Shown: positions 37,687 to 47,847, numbered from the stretch's first letter. The stretch: DNA of 64,000 nt from Paracentrotus lividus (GCA_940671915.1 CALNVZ010003435.1:5924235-5988234); one strand, 5' to 3'. The notes: generated from the sequence alone by a model not told the origin. Program-made: numbers and translations.

Positions 37687-40600
37687 AAACGCACACCTAT
37701 GCTCATCCACACACCCTCATCAGGCGCGGATTCTCGGGCCCAATTGTCTGGGAACAATAGCGTGGGCCCGATAATTTTATTATGTGACGTCAGGCTGCGT
37801 CCGCTACTGCTCATCTATAAACACCCCCATACACTCCACCACACACGCACAACCATACACACTCCCACACACGAACGCTTCATCAACCACGTACATCTAC
37901 ACACACATCCTCCTTCCTCACCTGCATACAGAAACACCTACACCCTCCCTTGCACACCCTCACTGTCCCGCCTAGTGCTTCGATTTTCTTTTCAGTGCAC
38001 AGGTTTTGTAGTGTCTCATTTCTTCCTTTGATGTATTGAGAAAGCTGCTAAATATACTATAATTTATAAACGATTCTTACAAAAATGTCTAAAAACGCTT
38101 CTCTTGCATGAAATGATCCGTGGTATGCTTATAATCTTTTTCAGTTTGTGAACTTCACCAAAGCCCCGCTCGTTGAGATGTACGCCTCTGTTCATGTCAA
38201 CTATGCACCTGTCTACGATGCTACAGTGATTGCTGAAGTAGACAGCGCGTCCACGGGGGATGTTACAACCTTCCTTCTTTTGGATAACGGACGAGGTAAT
38301 TATATGAAAGAATTTTTATTTCAAACTAATATATGTTTTGATAACAACTTTTATACAATTATTTACTCATCATGTTATGACATGATTAACTCTCTCATTT
38401 CTACCTGGCACCGCATATGATATCAACAAGTTTCTGGTTTAGGAAATTTCCCAATTGATACTCTAATGTTAATTTTCTATACTAATAGGAGCTGACCTAC
38501 TGGCAGGTGATGGTATTTACTCTGCTTATTTCCTTAATTTCTCATCTAATGGACGATATGGTTTCAAAGTGGATGTCAAAGGAACTACCACGACTTCATC
38601 AAACAGTGAGTATATGAGGTATAAAACTAACCACTGAAGATAACCTCAAGAAAAAATACTGCCGGGACAACTAACTCCTGGGGAACTACTCCTAGGACAG
38701 CTACTCCAAGACCAGCTACTCTCCAGGAAAACTATCCCCGGAGAAACTATCCCCGACGAACTCGAATAAAATTATAGACTTAGATTAATCTGTTCGAGGT
38801 TCGAATTTCCCGTGGGTAATTGTTCTTTGGAGGTGATTGTTCTGGGAATAGTGTTTTCTAGGGATAGTTGTCTAGAGGCATGATTATCAGCGAGGTTATT
38901 GTATTGATATTTTTTTAGGGAAATGCTATTAAAATATAATATTACCATTTTTTAGTGAATAAGTATGACAAATTTGTTTACAGAAGGGGATAATTAGGCA
39001 TATGAATATTGTGGGAAAGCACAATGAAATGAACAGTGACAGGAACGACAATACACTAAGAAATTGGACCTCATTGTAAAGATTTGTATGTAATGGCACA
39101 ACATGTGTTGTTAAAATTGGAAATTAACCTCTGTTATTGGTTGCTCTTTGTTTCCAGGTCCAATGCGACGTAAAAGAGATGCAGTGACTGAAACCCCACC
39201 TACCAGTGCCAGCCCATCTCCAGGTTTCAGACGAACAAGCAATGCCGGAGTGGTCCAAGTCGTTAACTATTCTCCTGATCTAAACATTGACATCCTAGCA
39301 CCATCTAAGATAACTGATATCGCGAGTATGGAGAGAACGTATGATGAAAACAGAAATGTGACTTTGACATGGACAGCCGTAGGAGATGACTTAGATCAAG
39401 GAACAGGTAAGATTTCAATGTCAGTAGAGGTCTTATTATACCTTTTGATGTGTGTCTGTAGTAATAAATTTATCAGCAGTCAAACGTTCAAGAATGGGAA
39501 AGGGGGGTGTTCGGGAAAATTGTTGATAATTTATTTTAAAAGACATTAAAGTGCCGGATGCATCGTGTTTCGGGGAGTGTGTCCATCAGTCCGTACGTCC
39601 GCCTCGTTATCATGATATATCAAGAGCAACTTGGGATATGAACTTGAAACCGGGACATAAGTATCTCATAGGAGGACGATCTGCTTAGATTTTGGAGAGC
39701 ATGGACAAAAAGTAAAGGGTCATACAAGTCAACCTATTGAATTTCATGTATTAAGCCCGATATCGCGATATCTCAAGAATGTACTTTAAACTTCAGTCCG
39801 ATTAGATTTTGGGGAGCAAAGGTCAAAGGGTAAGGATCACACATGCCAACTCATGAAATTATTGGTTTAGGAATGGAGACCTAAGGGGACGCAGTTGCTC
39901 TTGTCTTGTTATGGCTATAGCCTACTATACATATTTACAATAACTTTTGTTTAATCTCCTTTGTCACGTTTCGTATTTTTAGATTTACCAAAACTATATC
40001 CCAGATTGAATTGTCACAATAATTCTAAACCGAACTTTGTGCCGATAATTGTCCCTGTTAAACTCACATAATATACGTGTATAAAGCACATTCATTATTC
40101 AATATAGAGTTTTATCATCGTTAAAATTTGATCTGACAATTATTTGCTGTTCCAATGCCTACCATATTCGATTATGTTATGGACATCAAAGATGTTAACA
40201 TTTTATCGGATTTTTTTTTTTTCATTATTTTTTTTTCCTGCCCACAGCTGCTTACTATGAGCTCCGTTTTTCAGTCGACTTCACTCAAATCCGCACCAAC
40301 TTCACGTCCAGCACTGAAATAACCAATGCTGATCTTCTAATTGGTAACCTCTCTCAAGTCGCTTCATCCGGTACTCTTGAATCCATCACCATTCGTCTAC
40401 CTGGTAATCAATCAGACGATATGTATTCGTTTATGATAAGAGCCTGGGATGAGGCTGGTAATGCAGGACCTTTATCAAACATCGTATCTATCTCAAGACG
40501 TCCTCTGCCTACGACAACCATGCCGACAACCGTGCCGACATCCATGCCGATCTCGACTGCCGAAGCACCAACTGAAAACTTACCCACATGGGCTATTGTT

Positions 40601-40771
40601 ACTATTTGCGTAGCTTGTTTGCTTGTCCTCATCTTTGCTATTACAGTAATTGTGGTTTGCATGAAACGAGCTAAGAAGAACAGAGTCGATATTTCGAAGA
40701 CGAATAATGATCATGAAAATAACGCCTATGAACATGATAAACCTGAATATGAAGAGCCAAAGGTATGTTAA
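26634..40771 (+). CDS. CLCA: CLCA family protein, gene B (complete, 12 coding exons)
   Basis: The exons are 26634-26816, 27978-28263, 30912-31201, 32786-33031, 34900-35124, 36155-36451, 36900-37127, 37456-37584, 38145-38295, 38489-38605, 39158-39406 and 40248-40771. They join through GT/AG introns into 974 residues, close to the family's usual 900-950. A signal peptide covers residues 1-25 or so and the CLCA domain runs to about 253. The HExxH position is R162-Q-F-A-K166, although the downstream Gly170 and Asp173 of the extended motif remain. The VWA MIDAS is D329, S331, S333, T399 and D429. Beta-sandwich is about 510-717, an RRKR site follows, FnIII is about 750-880, and one helix lies near 905-930. 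A type I membrane, probably epithelial, protein is predicted. GTG at 26631 precedes the ATG and is not taken as the start. The gene is a tandem duplicate of A and C. Confidence 0.94.
26904..27630. mobile_element. Element with GGTTCGTTATTCCGAAA repeat arms, gene B intron 1
   Basis: Three tandem copies of GGTTCGTTANTCCRAAA at left face about four inverted copies at right. The middle lacks the motif. It fills most of intron 1. Confidence 0.75.
27978..28263 (+). CDS. CLCA: Gene B exon 2: CLCA domain
   Basis: The acceptor is tttacgcag and the donor gtaaga; the exon ends in phase 1. It encodes LFSATNRRVYFGEITILVP, the segment ENANVIVT and the CGRQGLYMHL motif that precedes the protease-like helix. 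Confidence 0.93.
28530..29345. repeat. Minisatellite of about 185 bp, gene B intron 2
   Basis: Four units start near 28660, 28849, 29027 and 29248, each with ATGCGAGCGCGAAGCGCGAG, GTGACCTGAAA and GTAATGCCAAT-like phrases; a partial unit lies before them. The third is interrupted by a run of 58 A. The last holds a 13-bp stem-loop (AAAATTTTCTGAA and its complement). Confidence 0.8.
29043..29100. repeat. Poly(A) tract in the minisatellite
   Basis: About 58 A residues inside the third repeat unit. Confidence 0.95.
30018..30450 (-). pseudogene. Decayed jockey-like non-LTR retrotransposon fragment
   Basis: The minus strand encodes pieces of the region after the reverse transcriptase catalytic box: ALDGSQYYATNHLRVNPEK, then LTVTLDRSLTYKDHIAKIKA. 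A shifted frame continues ARTIRTMVFILCFSAAEYAV and PVWISSSHV. These match the order of NLR..NP.K, YLGVTLDRSL and AEYAAPVW in jockey-like elements. Stops and frameshifts show it is dead. It lies in intron 2 of gene B, antisense to it. Confidence 0.7.
30912..31201 (+). CDS. CLCA: Gene B exon 3: CLCA domain, degenerate HExxH
   Basis: The exon completes a split Gly codon and then encodes KVITRQFAKLRWGVFDEDY. His, Glu and His of HExxH are Arg162, Gln163 and Lys166. The later Cys-rich part and QTAKASLMFAS are intact. The donor is gtaagt. Confidence 0.93.
32786..33031 (+). CDS. CLCA: Gene B exon 4: VWA start
   Basis: The exon is 82 codons in phase 0 after ttgtgcag. It carries EAPNLQNLKCDYQSIWEV and ends LILDTSGSMN, the first MIDAS loop. 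A GGGGAGACTGGGG element begins only about 50 bases past its donor. Confidence 0.93.
33081..33945. mobile_element. GGGGAGACTGGGGTAATTAT MITE copy 1, gene B intron 4
   Basis: The left end GGGGAGACTGGGGTAATTAT and right end CCCAGGGCCATAATAACTCC...GTCTCCCC are inverted repeats. TA flanks both. A second copy at 42040-42898 matches it along its whole length. Confidence 0.85.
34243..34501. mobile_element. GC-rich 259-bp MITE, gene B intron 4
   Basis: TAATGTTGCGGTCACA at left and TGTGACCGCCACATTA at right are inverted ends. The inside repeats GCATGCAACG and its complement. A minus-strand frame across it is not credible as a gene. Confidence 0.7.
34614..34816. mobile_element. Foldback element of CCACGAGGCCGAGGG repeats, gene B intron 4
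   Basis: Several tandem CCACGAGGCCGAGGG-like units at left face inverted units (CCTTGGCCTCGTGGAC) at right. AGTGGGA and TCCCACT form the outer edges. Its end is about 80 bases from exon 5. Confidence 0.7.
34900..35124 (+). CDS. CLCA: Gene B exon 5: VWA core
   Basis: The exon is 75 codons in phase 0 after cttactag. It encodes GERFEKMILGAKNF, YVGIVEF and the MIDAS threonine in GGTCIGCGLLKGIE. Confidence 0.93.
35886..36125 (+). mobile_element. tRNA-derived SINE, copy 1
   Basis: The head resembles tRNA-Met(CAT): A box TGGCTCAGTGG at 35891-35901, CTCATAATC anticodon loop, B box GGTTCGAGCCC at 35935-35945. The body (GACGTTAAAAATGGTAGTTG, GCTGCTCAGCGGCTGC) matches the minus-strand copy at 56725-56970. 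The tail runs to within about 30 bases of gene B exon 6. Confidence 0.85.
36155..36451 (+). CDS. CLCA: Gene B exon 6: VWA end
   Basis: The exon is 99 codons in phase 0 after tttttctag. It encodes YLILLSDGQEN with the distal MIDAS Asp429. A SINE ends about 30 bases before its acceptor. Confidence 0.93.
36900..37127 (+). CDS. CLCA: Gene B exon 7: beta-sandwich start
   Basis: The exon is 76 codons in phase 0 between attatag and gtaggc. It encodes MTFTWALNTMISITV and GPDGTIIDETDSRY. Confidence 0.92.
37456..37584 (+). CDS. CLCA: Gene B exon 8: beta-sandwich
   Basis: The exon is 43 codons in phase 0. It encodes AGVWDIEISNTG and a segment ending VVYSFLGTS shared with gene A. A CA-repeat intron follows, as in gene A. 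Confidence 0.92.
37645..37960. repeat. (CA)n and CACA-rich intron 8 of gene B
   Basis: A pure CA run at about 37650-37684 is followed by degenerate CACAC and CACCC sequence, matching gene A intron 8. A CGGGCCCAATTGTCTGGG fragment is embedded in it. Confidence 0.8.
38145..38295 (+). CDS. CLCA: Gene B exon 9: beta-sandwich
   Basis: The exon is 50 codons plus one base after ttttcag. It encodes VEMYASVHVNYAPVYDATVI and ends LLLDNGRG. Confidence 0.92.
38489..38605 (+). CDS. CLCA: Gene B exon 10: beta-sandwich end
   Basis: The exon begins and ends in phase 1. It encodes ADLLAGDGIYSAYFLNFSS and NGRYGFK. The donor is gtgagt. Confidence 0.92.
38660..38890. repeat. Inverted arrays of a 14-bp phrase, gene B intron 10
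   Basis: Left units such as AACTACTCCTAGGACAGC face right units such as GGGATAGTTGTCTAGAGG. The two halves are degenerate inverted arrays. The centre at about 38765-38800 is unrelated. Confidence 0.5.
39158..39406 (+). CDS. CLCA: Gene B exon 11: RRKR site and FnIII start
   Basis: The acceptor is gtttccag. The exon encodes PMRRKRDA, a Thr/Pro/Ser linker and the first FnIII strands (VTLTWTAVGDDLDQGT). It is almost identical to gene A exon 11 after the linker. Confidence 0.92.
40248..40771 (+). CDS. CLCA: Gene B exon 12: FnIII, transmembrane helix, tail, stop
   Basis: The exon encodes FnIII, a Thr/Pro stalk, a helix (AIVTICVACLLVLIFAITVI), basic stop-transfer residues and an acidic, Tyr-containing tail, ending TAA at 40769-40771. 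The last codons lie over AAG|GTATGT, a strong splice-donor sequence after 40762, so an alternative longer tail is possible. Confidence 0.9.
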
Positions 40772-41300
40772 GTAGTCAAGAGGGGATATTGAAGTCAATT
40801 GACCAAGTCCCTCACCTTCTCATCCCTGAGGAGTCACAATGACATGGGAGAGGGGTAATCTATATTCTAATGGGTGTCAAGTGGTAGGGTACAATGGTGG
40901 ATTTGTTTACATAATTATGTCAAGGAGGGTTGGGGAGGACGTCTGTATCGATTTGGAACAGATACATGTGCCAAGTGGTAGGGCATCTATATCAATGGGG
41001 AGGGCACCTGTTTCGAAATGGGACAGAGGAGCGAAATGGTGTTAAATCTATCATGTAAATGCCCTCTGGCACCGACTGTGATAATATACATATATTGTGG
41101 TTAATAATGGTATGGTGTAATAGGAGACCGGGTATAAAATTGACCCGAGAACAAATCTGACGATGTATATACTTGACATAATTAAAACATTTTTTTGTTA
41201 AATCGATAATATCCTCGAGCCACAAGCTCAGATTATTTGAACTTATTTTTCAGTGATGAGTTTCGTGTTTTATTACCTGCTGTTTCTCTCGAACATCATG
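40772..41300 (+). other. Gene B 3' flank homologous to gene A 3' flank
   Basis: Degenerate phrases such as GGGGAGGGCACCTGTTTC and GGCATCTATATCAATGGGGA also occur after gene A at 18780-18960. It is likely the old 3' UTR of the ancestral gene. Confidence 0.5.
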
Positions 41301-41570
41301 GCCCGAATTCACAAATTTTTAAGGAGGATTCTGCAAAACCCGCGGATCCATGGATCCGTGGGTTTTTTAATCGACGGCTCCACGGACCCACCAGTTTATG
41401 ATTCACCAAAAGTTGACCCAAATTATGACGTTTTATGACGCTGTGGATCTGTGGATTCAGTCGATTCCACCTTTGTGAATACCATATTGAAAATCCTAGG
41501 TGCAACCCTAGGTTAAATCCAGGGTTGAAACCATGGATTTTGCAGAATCCACCTTTGTGAATTCGGGCCC
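41301..41570. mobile_element. 270-bp MITE with GGGCCCGAATTCACAAA ends
   Basis: GCCCGAATTCACAAA at left and TTTGTGAATTCGGGC at right extend to inverted arms of about 40 bases that include GGATTCTGCAAAA. Internal CCGCGGATCCATGGATCCG is palindromic. Confidence 0.8.
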
Positions 41571-41585
41571 ATGTATCTACCTATA

Positions 41586-41591
41586 AATAAA
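41586..41591 (+). terminator. Possible polyadenylation signal for gene B
   Basis: AATAAA lies about 810 bases after the gene B stop. It is the first convincing one after the homologous 3' flank, but a MITE sits between, so the link is weak. Confidence 0.25.
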
Positions 41592-42039
41592 ACATTGAAA
41601 CTGTTTTTCTATTTTCGTATTGAAATTCCTTCCTTCAAATTGTGTAAAAAAAATAAGTTCATGAACTTAAAGCAGTGTATTCCTAAACCTTTCATTTTCA
41701 TAAACCATAAAGTGTAGATATAGATTGTGCAGAAAGAAAACCCACATACACACACACACACCCACACACTGGTGATTGATTGGTGCAAGTGCTCCCTATT
41801 TGAATTGTCTTTACTTTACATTAACGAAGCAAAACTCTTAAATACCTTTAAACCCAAATTACAAATAATTAATATCAGAACAGATCATATCATAAACATG
41901 TACACATCCCATATAGCGGAGTTTATGCTGTAGCTCTCTCTAAGAAGCAAATATAATCCCACATATGAAAGATTTTCACATCCATCAAATATTACTACAT
42001 GAATAACTATAATATATAATATAGAGATAATATATACTA

Positions 42040-42898
42040 GGGAGACTGGGGTAATTATGGCCCCCTTTTACACATTTCCTATTACTACCATTAAATGAGA
42101 AGTCCAACAATATTCTTATCATGTGAAAATACAGTCAATCTATATACCTATAATATTCAAAGGAAAGTATAAACCTATTACTTCTCATTTGCATATTAAT
42201 TACCGCTATGTTAACAACTTTGTGGGGCCATGATTGCCCCCCGGGTTGGGGTATTTATGGCCCCTATTGTCATGACTGTATTAAAATTAAAAGATTTTAT
42301 GCTAATTAATTATGGTAATGTATAATAAATGTTGTTGGGTATTCCTAATACACTTATCAACCACCAACAATGATTTAATAAATAATTGGTTCAGCCAAAA
42401 TGTTGAAATTTTGCAGTCATAGCAATACATATTTATGTACTAATTCATACAAGTTAATGTCGCCATCTGCGCTTATCCACTGTTGATGCATTGGGGGCCA
42501 TAATTATCCCCGAGTGACATTTTCAGTTTGATTCCTCTTTACAGCCCTAATATTGAAGATATTCAGGTGGAAGTTTTTATGTTGTGTTTGTTAGTTCCTA
42601 TTGTTTCCGTTTCAATCAAAATTTCATCTTAAATGAATTTAATTGATGATATCACACCCCCAAATAAAAAGCAGACTTGTCACTTTCCAACGAACAGAAT
42701 CTTGATTGCCGTACATTATAGGCTCCCATAAGCACAAAATTTTAAGTAAATGGCTTATTTATCTTATATGATAGTGCGAAGAGTTTAGCGAGGCATGTGT
42801 AAAATTTAATTATCTTTGTGTAATGCAGCAAAGAATTATAAGCTCTCAAAGACAAAGGGGCCATAATTACCCCAGGGCCATAATTACCCCATCCCCCC
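42040..42898. mobile_element. GGGGAGACTGGGGTAATTAT MITE copy 2
   Basis: This is a full-length match to 33081-33945 in the same orientation. TA flanks it (42038-42039 and 42899-42900). It lies between genes B and C. Confidence 0.85.
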
Positions 42899-42899
42899 T

Positions 42900-43708
42900 A
42901 TAGATAATATATAGAATATAACTCTATTCCCGGTAAATACAATCAATCTGTATTTATTTCAATTTCCAACAAAATATAACACATGTTTTGTAGGGATTTA
43001 CAATAATAAAAAGAATGATATCATGTTGAACATTCCACACAAAACAAATTTCAACATAAAGTATGTTGGGAATGTTCCCTTGCATGTATTGTAGCAATTC
43101 AATACACAGCTAATACAATAATTAATAGGAAATTTGCCTTTTTGGCTGCGCGTAACGTGGCGGGTTTTGAAGCTGCACGTTGCCTAATGGTCCAAACTTT
43201 ATAAATTTGGTATCAAAATGTAATATATCATTAAAGCTTTGCATGCAAAAAAAAAAATAATAATAATAAAATCCTTGAACATAGCGGTCAACGTACTCGT
43301 GACGGCAAATCTGACCCCTGGTATTTTTAACATAAATATACTAAATTTCACAGACATTTTCCCCCATTGGTTGTGCAAAATGTTTGCAATTTGTGAGCAC
43401 CCGACCTTAATTTGTTTTTTTGGCTGGCATCACCTCAATTGTGGGCGGGCTTTGATATAAAAGGGTACATAATGCTTAAGACTGCACCCAAGCTCATTGG
43501 AAAATCACCATTTTATAGCCCACCTCGTTCTATATAAATAGTGGATTGTGAGGTACTTGTATAGGGACTTACCCGTAATCAAATTCGGTCCTAATGGATA
43601 TCCATATAATTGCCTGCTGCATTATAAAAAGGGTTAAGGTTCAAATAATGATCGAATATTTTGACACCAGACAAACTTCGGGTATTTATTAGCTTTACCA
43701 ATCATATA
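42900..43708. other. Intergenic, part homologous to gene B upstream DNA
   Basis: No gene is seen. The last 50 bases (CACCAGACAAACTTCGGGTA...) resemble 26285-26335 upstream of gene B, marking the left side of the old gene C promoter region. Confidence 0.45.
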
Positions 43709-44541
43709 GGCACTTTTAAGGCAGACATAGGAGAAGATGCAGGGTCATGAATATTCATTAGGTCCAGTGTGTACGTTTACGCGCGCGCCTGTGTAATGTA
43801 CATGCAATCTCTATGTACCGAGTGTTGTACCATACACGTAGTACATAATGGACGGGGCACCGCATGTGTGCAAACTGAAGAAGTACATAAGGGTCCATTA
43901 GCCTAATTCCTCACCCATAGGGTTATGTGTTAAAATTGAAAATGCAAAAAATCTTCAAAAATAACTGTTTATAATGAGAATATTCAAACTTATGCTACAA
44001 GTAGGTAGTAATGTTATCTGTACCTCATCAAAATATGAAGTGACATTCTTCGGCTCATTTTTTATTAAATCAGCCTGGAATGAGACTATAGCAGATTTAG
44101 TGCCATCACGACTTCCGGTTTCTGGTTCTTACACCATGAAATAAGTTCTCCATAAAATTCAACTGGCACTCATTCCAGCTCTCAAATAGGACTCATCTGA
44201 AGCAGTAATGATTACTCTTTATAAAAGTATAAAAGAATTTCTTCCAATATCTATCATTGATTTTATATGAATATTTTTCCAAACCATTACATCATCATTG
44301 ATACGCGCTTGGGGTATTTCCCGAATTTTGATTATGCTAATTAGTGTAATGCAGCCTTATGCACTTCTTCAGTTTGCACACATGCGGTGCCCCGTTCATT
44401 ATGTACTTCGTGTATGGTACAACACTCGGTACATAGAGATTGCATGTACATTACACAGGCGCGCGCGTAAACGTACACACTGGCCCTAATGAATATTCAT
44501 GACCCTGCATCTTCTCCTATGTCTGCCTTAAAAGTGCCTAC
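43709..44541. mobile_element. 835-bp inverted-repeat element upstream of gene C
   Basis: Arms of about 195 bases (43709-43904 and 44345-44541) are nearly identical inverted copies. They share TAAGGCAGACATAGGAGAAG, CGCGCGCCTGTGTAATG and GGGGCACCGCATGTGTG. The 440-base middle is unrelated. Gene B lacks it at the matching place. Confidence 0.85.
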
Positions 44542-44544
44542 CTA

Positions 44545-44857
44545 TATTTATCTGGGTTCGTGTCGAGAATAGTTCATTTAAGGTTTCCACCTTTTAGACG
44601 AAGCACTAGTTTACCTTCCGCGTTGGTGTCGGGCTTAAATTATTTCTTCGATTTGTCTCGGACTTGGATGGATATAAAATAATTAGATAGTTGTAATGAT
44701 TTGCTAAAATTACCTTAGGCCCTATTGTGTCTTCAGTTTAATTTGTGTAAAGAAATAAATATATTCATTTTCTCAAAGTTATTTGAATAAAACTAGTAAC
44801 CAAAGGAAAAAAAAAGAAATATACATATTCCGACATCGGACATATCGAGCAGCTACG
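44545..44857 (+). promoter_or_regulatory. Gene C upstream block conserved with gene B
   Basis: This is the counterpart of the gene B upstream block, with GGACTTGGATGGAT and AAAGAAATAAATATAT at the same distance from ATG. Homology resumes further left at about 43650-43700, beyond a hairpin element that separates the two parts. Confidence 0.5.
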
Positions 44858-45037
44858 ATGACGAAGAATAGGGCCGTCCGTTTGTGTTTCCATATTTATG
44901 TATGTTTGTGGGTGACCAAACTCTGCAATACGATTGATCGTAATCCGATTGAGTTAAAGGATGGAGCTTATACTAATATTCTGATTGCTATTGACAAGAA
45001 CATAGAAGAAGACCCAAGGATCATCGATAATATTAAG
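44858..45037 (+). CDS. CLCA: CLCA family gene C, exon 1 only
   Basis: ATG at 44858 opens 60 codons with a hydrophobic leader (FHIYVCLWVTKLCN). NPIELKDGAYTNILIAIDKN follows, nearly identical to gene B exon 1. It ends at the same place in the same phase before a gtagga donor. Upstream DNA is homologous to gene B upstream DNA, so this was a whole gene start. No match to CLCA exon 2 is visible from here to 64000. Either intron 1 exceeds 19 kb or the copy is truncated. The exon itself is undamaged. Confidence 0.8.
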
Positions 45038-46200
45038 GTAGGATTTGTGAGATAATTTGTCATGTTTCCTATAGCACTAGAGAATCTGGAAAAAGAGATT
45101 AAATTGAGCAATATCCCATTTCCCAAATAGATCATAATACATTTTGTAGGTTGTTTCAAATCTGTTTCCCTCGAAGAGGGACTGAAATCTAAAAAAAGTT
45201 TCATTCCAGTGTGGATTAAATCCAAAGTGTAGATTATATTTATCTTAATTTCAACAATGTTCCTCTTGAAAATGTAATATGATTTTAACATAAATGCAGC
45301 AAATACTAGCCTAGGATCATTGAATTAAAACTTAAATAAGTTTGGTCAGTTTGGTCAAAGAGTTATATGAATTTGTTTAGTCCCTTTTGTAATGAAATAT
45401 TCGAACCGACTGAAAATCATAAATTTTCTGGGGAGAAAGTATACAAAAAAAAATCAGAATTGTATGGTTTTATCTATGCGTCTTGAGAATAGCATCTAAA
45501 CATATTTTTTTCTCTCTTCATAAAGTCTCATTAAATATATTAAAACGATGCGATTTTATATGAGGAAAATGACAATTTACGGAAGTTTCGTTCAAAAAAG
45601 GGATTAAATCCATGAAAACTCCAATCATATAAATCATTAAAAATAGATAACTAGATTTCGTATTGTTCAATTATTCTTTTTTTTTTCCACGTTGAAACAG
45701 GAACTAGGGGGGGGGGGGTCCCCTCCCCGCTGGCGAGCAGGGTCCGCTCGACCAAAAAAAATATACAAATAAAAACCGCACTTTTTGAAGAAATGCTGCC
45801 TATACCAGGCGCGGATACAGGGGGGGGGGGCACGGCCCGGGCCCCCCCCCCCCGCCCGCTTATCGTCGGCCAGCGTGACGTGAACAAAAATTGAGTGTAC
45901 TTTTCGCTCGCCCGGTGTAACGGGTAAAAATTTTGGTGTACCAAAATCTGAAATTCCGATTTTGGGCCCCCCCCCCCCCCGTTATGAAATACGGAAAAAC
46001 ATTATTTTCAATTCATTACATGGAAAATTTCAGGTCATTATAAGCCAGTATTTTCTGCTCGCGCCTCGTGCTCGCAAGGTTTACCCCACATACCCATTCG
46101 CGCTCGCAATTTAAAAAAAAGGGGGAGGTGGTCATCAGCTCAGAATTAAGACAAATTTGCTATTTAGTAAGAGGTATATGCCTAAATACACTACCTTGAG
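45038..46200. other. Gene C intron 1 or flank, no exon seen
   Basis: The stretch holds AGTCCCTTTT-type MITE fragments at about 45376 and 45585, G and C homopolymers at 45710-45980, and CTCGCGC-rich remnants at about 46050-46110. No CLCA exon 2 signature is visible. Confidence 0.5.
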
Positions 46201-46207
46201 GACAAAA

Positions 46208-46747
46208 ACTCTAAAAACTGAAGTGCTATTTTTAGCGCTTCAGAGGCTGAAATTAGCGCTTTTTAAGAGCTTGCAAAGAGACTGCACTCAAAGTGCTGTA
46301 TAACTACACTCAAAGTGCTGTTTTAGCACTTTCACGTGAGCTGATCTTTCAGAAAAAATGGCAAATATTGCGTGACTTCGTTAGGATTCGAACCTGGGTC
46401 CCCTACATGAGAAGCGCTGACGAGCACGTTTGACCAATTCACATCTCACGATTGTTAGCAGATCATATTGTTCCATGGCGAACTTTCTTCAAATTTGCCA
46501 TAATCATCTACTATGCTGTCATAATTAATGAAAGTTAGGGAGATCACCGTTGGTCCATTGGTAACGTCAGCGGTACTATTTCATTTCTACGTGGAACCCG
46601 GTTCGAATCCCATACCGACGTTGAACATTTTTGTTGATAAATTATAACTTGGGCAAGTGCAAAAATAGCGCTTCAGGTTCTGATATAGCACTTCATGTGC
46701 AGTCACTATACGAGCAGCCATAAATCAGCACTTCATTTTTTAGAGTG
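46208..46747. mobile_element. MITE with two opposed tRNA-like modules, copy 2
   Basis: It is homologous to 21042-21565 along its whole length and in the same orientation. Perfect GGTTCGAATCC B boxes occur on the minus strand (46384-46394) and plus strand (46600-46610). The outer base of its left end is changed. Confidence 0.8.
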
Positions 46748-46799
46748 TATAAGCGAAATTTTTCGACTCGCGCTTTGCGCTGACAATGTTCTCTTAGGA

Positions 46800-47760
46800 A
46801 CGCCTATTGACTGATTTTTAATGTCCAAAATTGAAGTGCCTACGTCAAGATAAGGTCAAAGTTCAAATACCATGACGCTAAAAAACCTGGAAATACAAGT
46901 AACTATGTATTTTTTTTACTTTTCACCATAGTTAAAGGTCATTGGTCAATGAAAACGAACATTTCCTGGTTCGTGGGGTCAAGTAGAACACGTTAACAGT
47001 GTTAAATGAAATATTCGAAGTAATGCGGCCCAATAAGATTAAGGTCACAACCAAACACTTTTGGCCAAAACCTCTTTCTTTTACTTTGACCTTTGACCTA
47101 TTCGTTGTATAAGTTTATCTATGTTGGTAACTAACATGAATATATCTAACTTGATACCATCAACCAAAAAATATATGTTGTCATATTTTAAGTTGACACA
47201 ATCGACCTAGAAATAAGGTCAAATTTCACAGAAACTGAGGTTTTTGCTAACATGATGCCATTTCCAGGTTGTTAATCATCATATAAATTGACATTTGCCC
47301 TAATTTTAAGGTCATAAGGGTCACCAGAATGTGTCAGCAATGTCAGGCTAGTATGACCTATGTTGTATTCTTGATTAGTTTCCATTGATATTGTTTATGG
47401 ATATGTTATGTCTGATTATAATGAAGATTGACACAATTATGCATTTAATTATGCATGAATAGATTAATTTGCATATTGCTCAAAACTGGCTGGTCGGGTG
47501 AAAAAATGTTAATAGACTTAATTGCTAGTTATAAAATTACCTAAAATTCGATACCAAGTTTGACACAATTTGAATAAAATCATGTTTATGTTAATGACGC
47601 CTGACCTTTGAGCTCCATTTTGGGTCACAAAAGGTCAATTAAAAAATTGGAGACATATATTTTTCTGATTAGTGTGATCAAGTAGAACATATTTATAGAT
47701 GTTGCCAAACATAAACATGACTTGCAAACGAAGCCCATATTATGACGATTGGTGGCCCCA
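46800..47760. other. Non-coding, GGTCAAAGTTCAAA-rich
   Basis: Phrases like AAGGTCAAAG, TGACCTTTGACCT and AAGGTCATTGGTCA recur, a degenerate dispersed repeat. No reading frame or RNA gene is supported. Confidence 0.4.
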
Positions 47761-47761
47761 C

Positions 47762-47763
47762 TA

Positions 47764-47797
<34 letters not shown>

Positions 47798-47804
47798 ACA
47801 CGCA

Positions 47805-47845
<41 letters not shown>
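47762..47845. repeat. (CT)n and (CA)n compound microsatellite
   Basis: CT units run to about 47798, then CA units to 47844. Confidence 0.95.
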
Positions 47846-47847
<2 letters not shown>

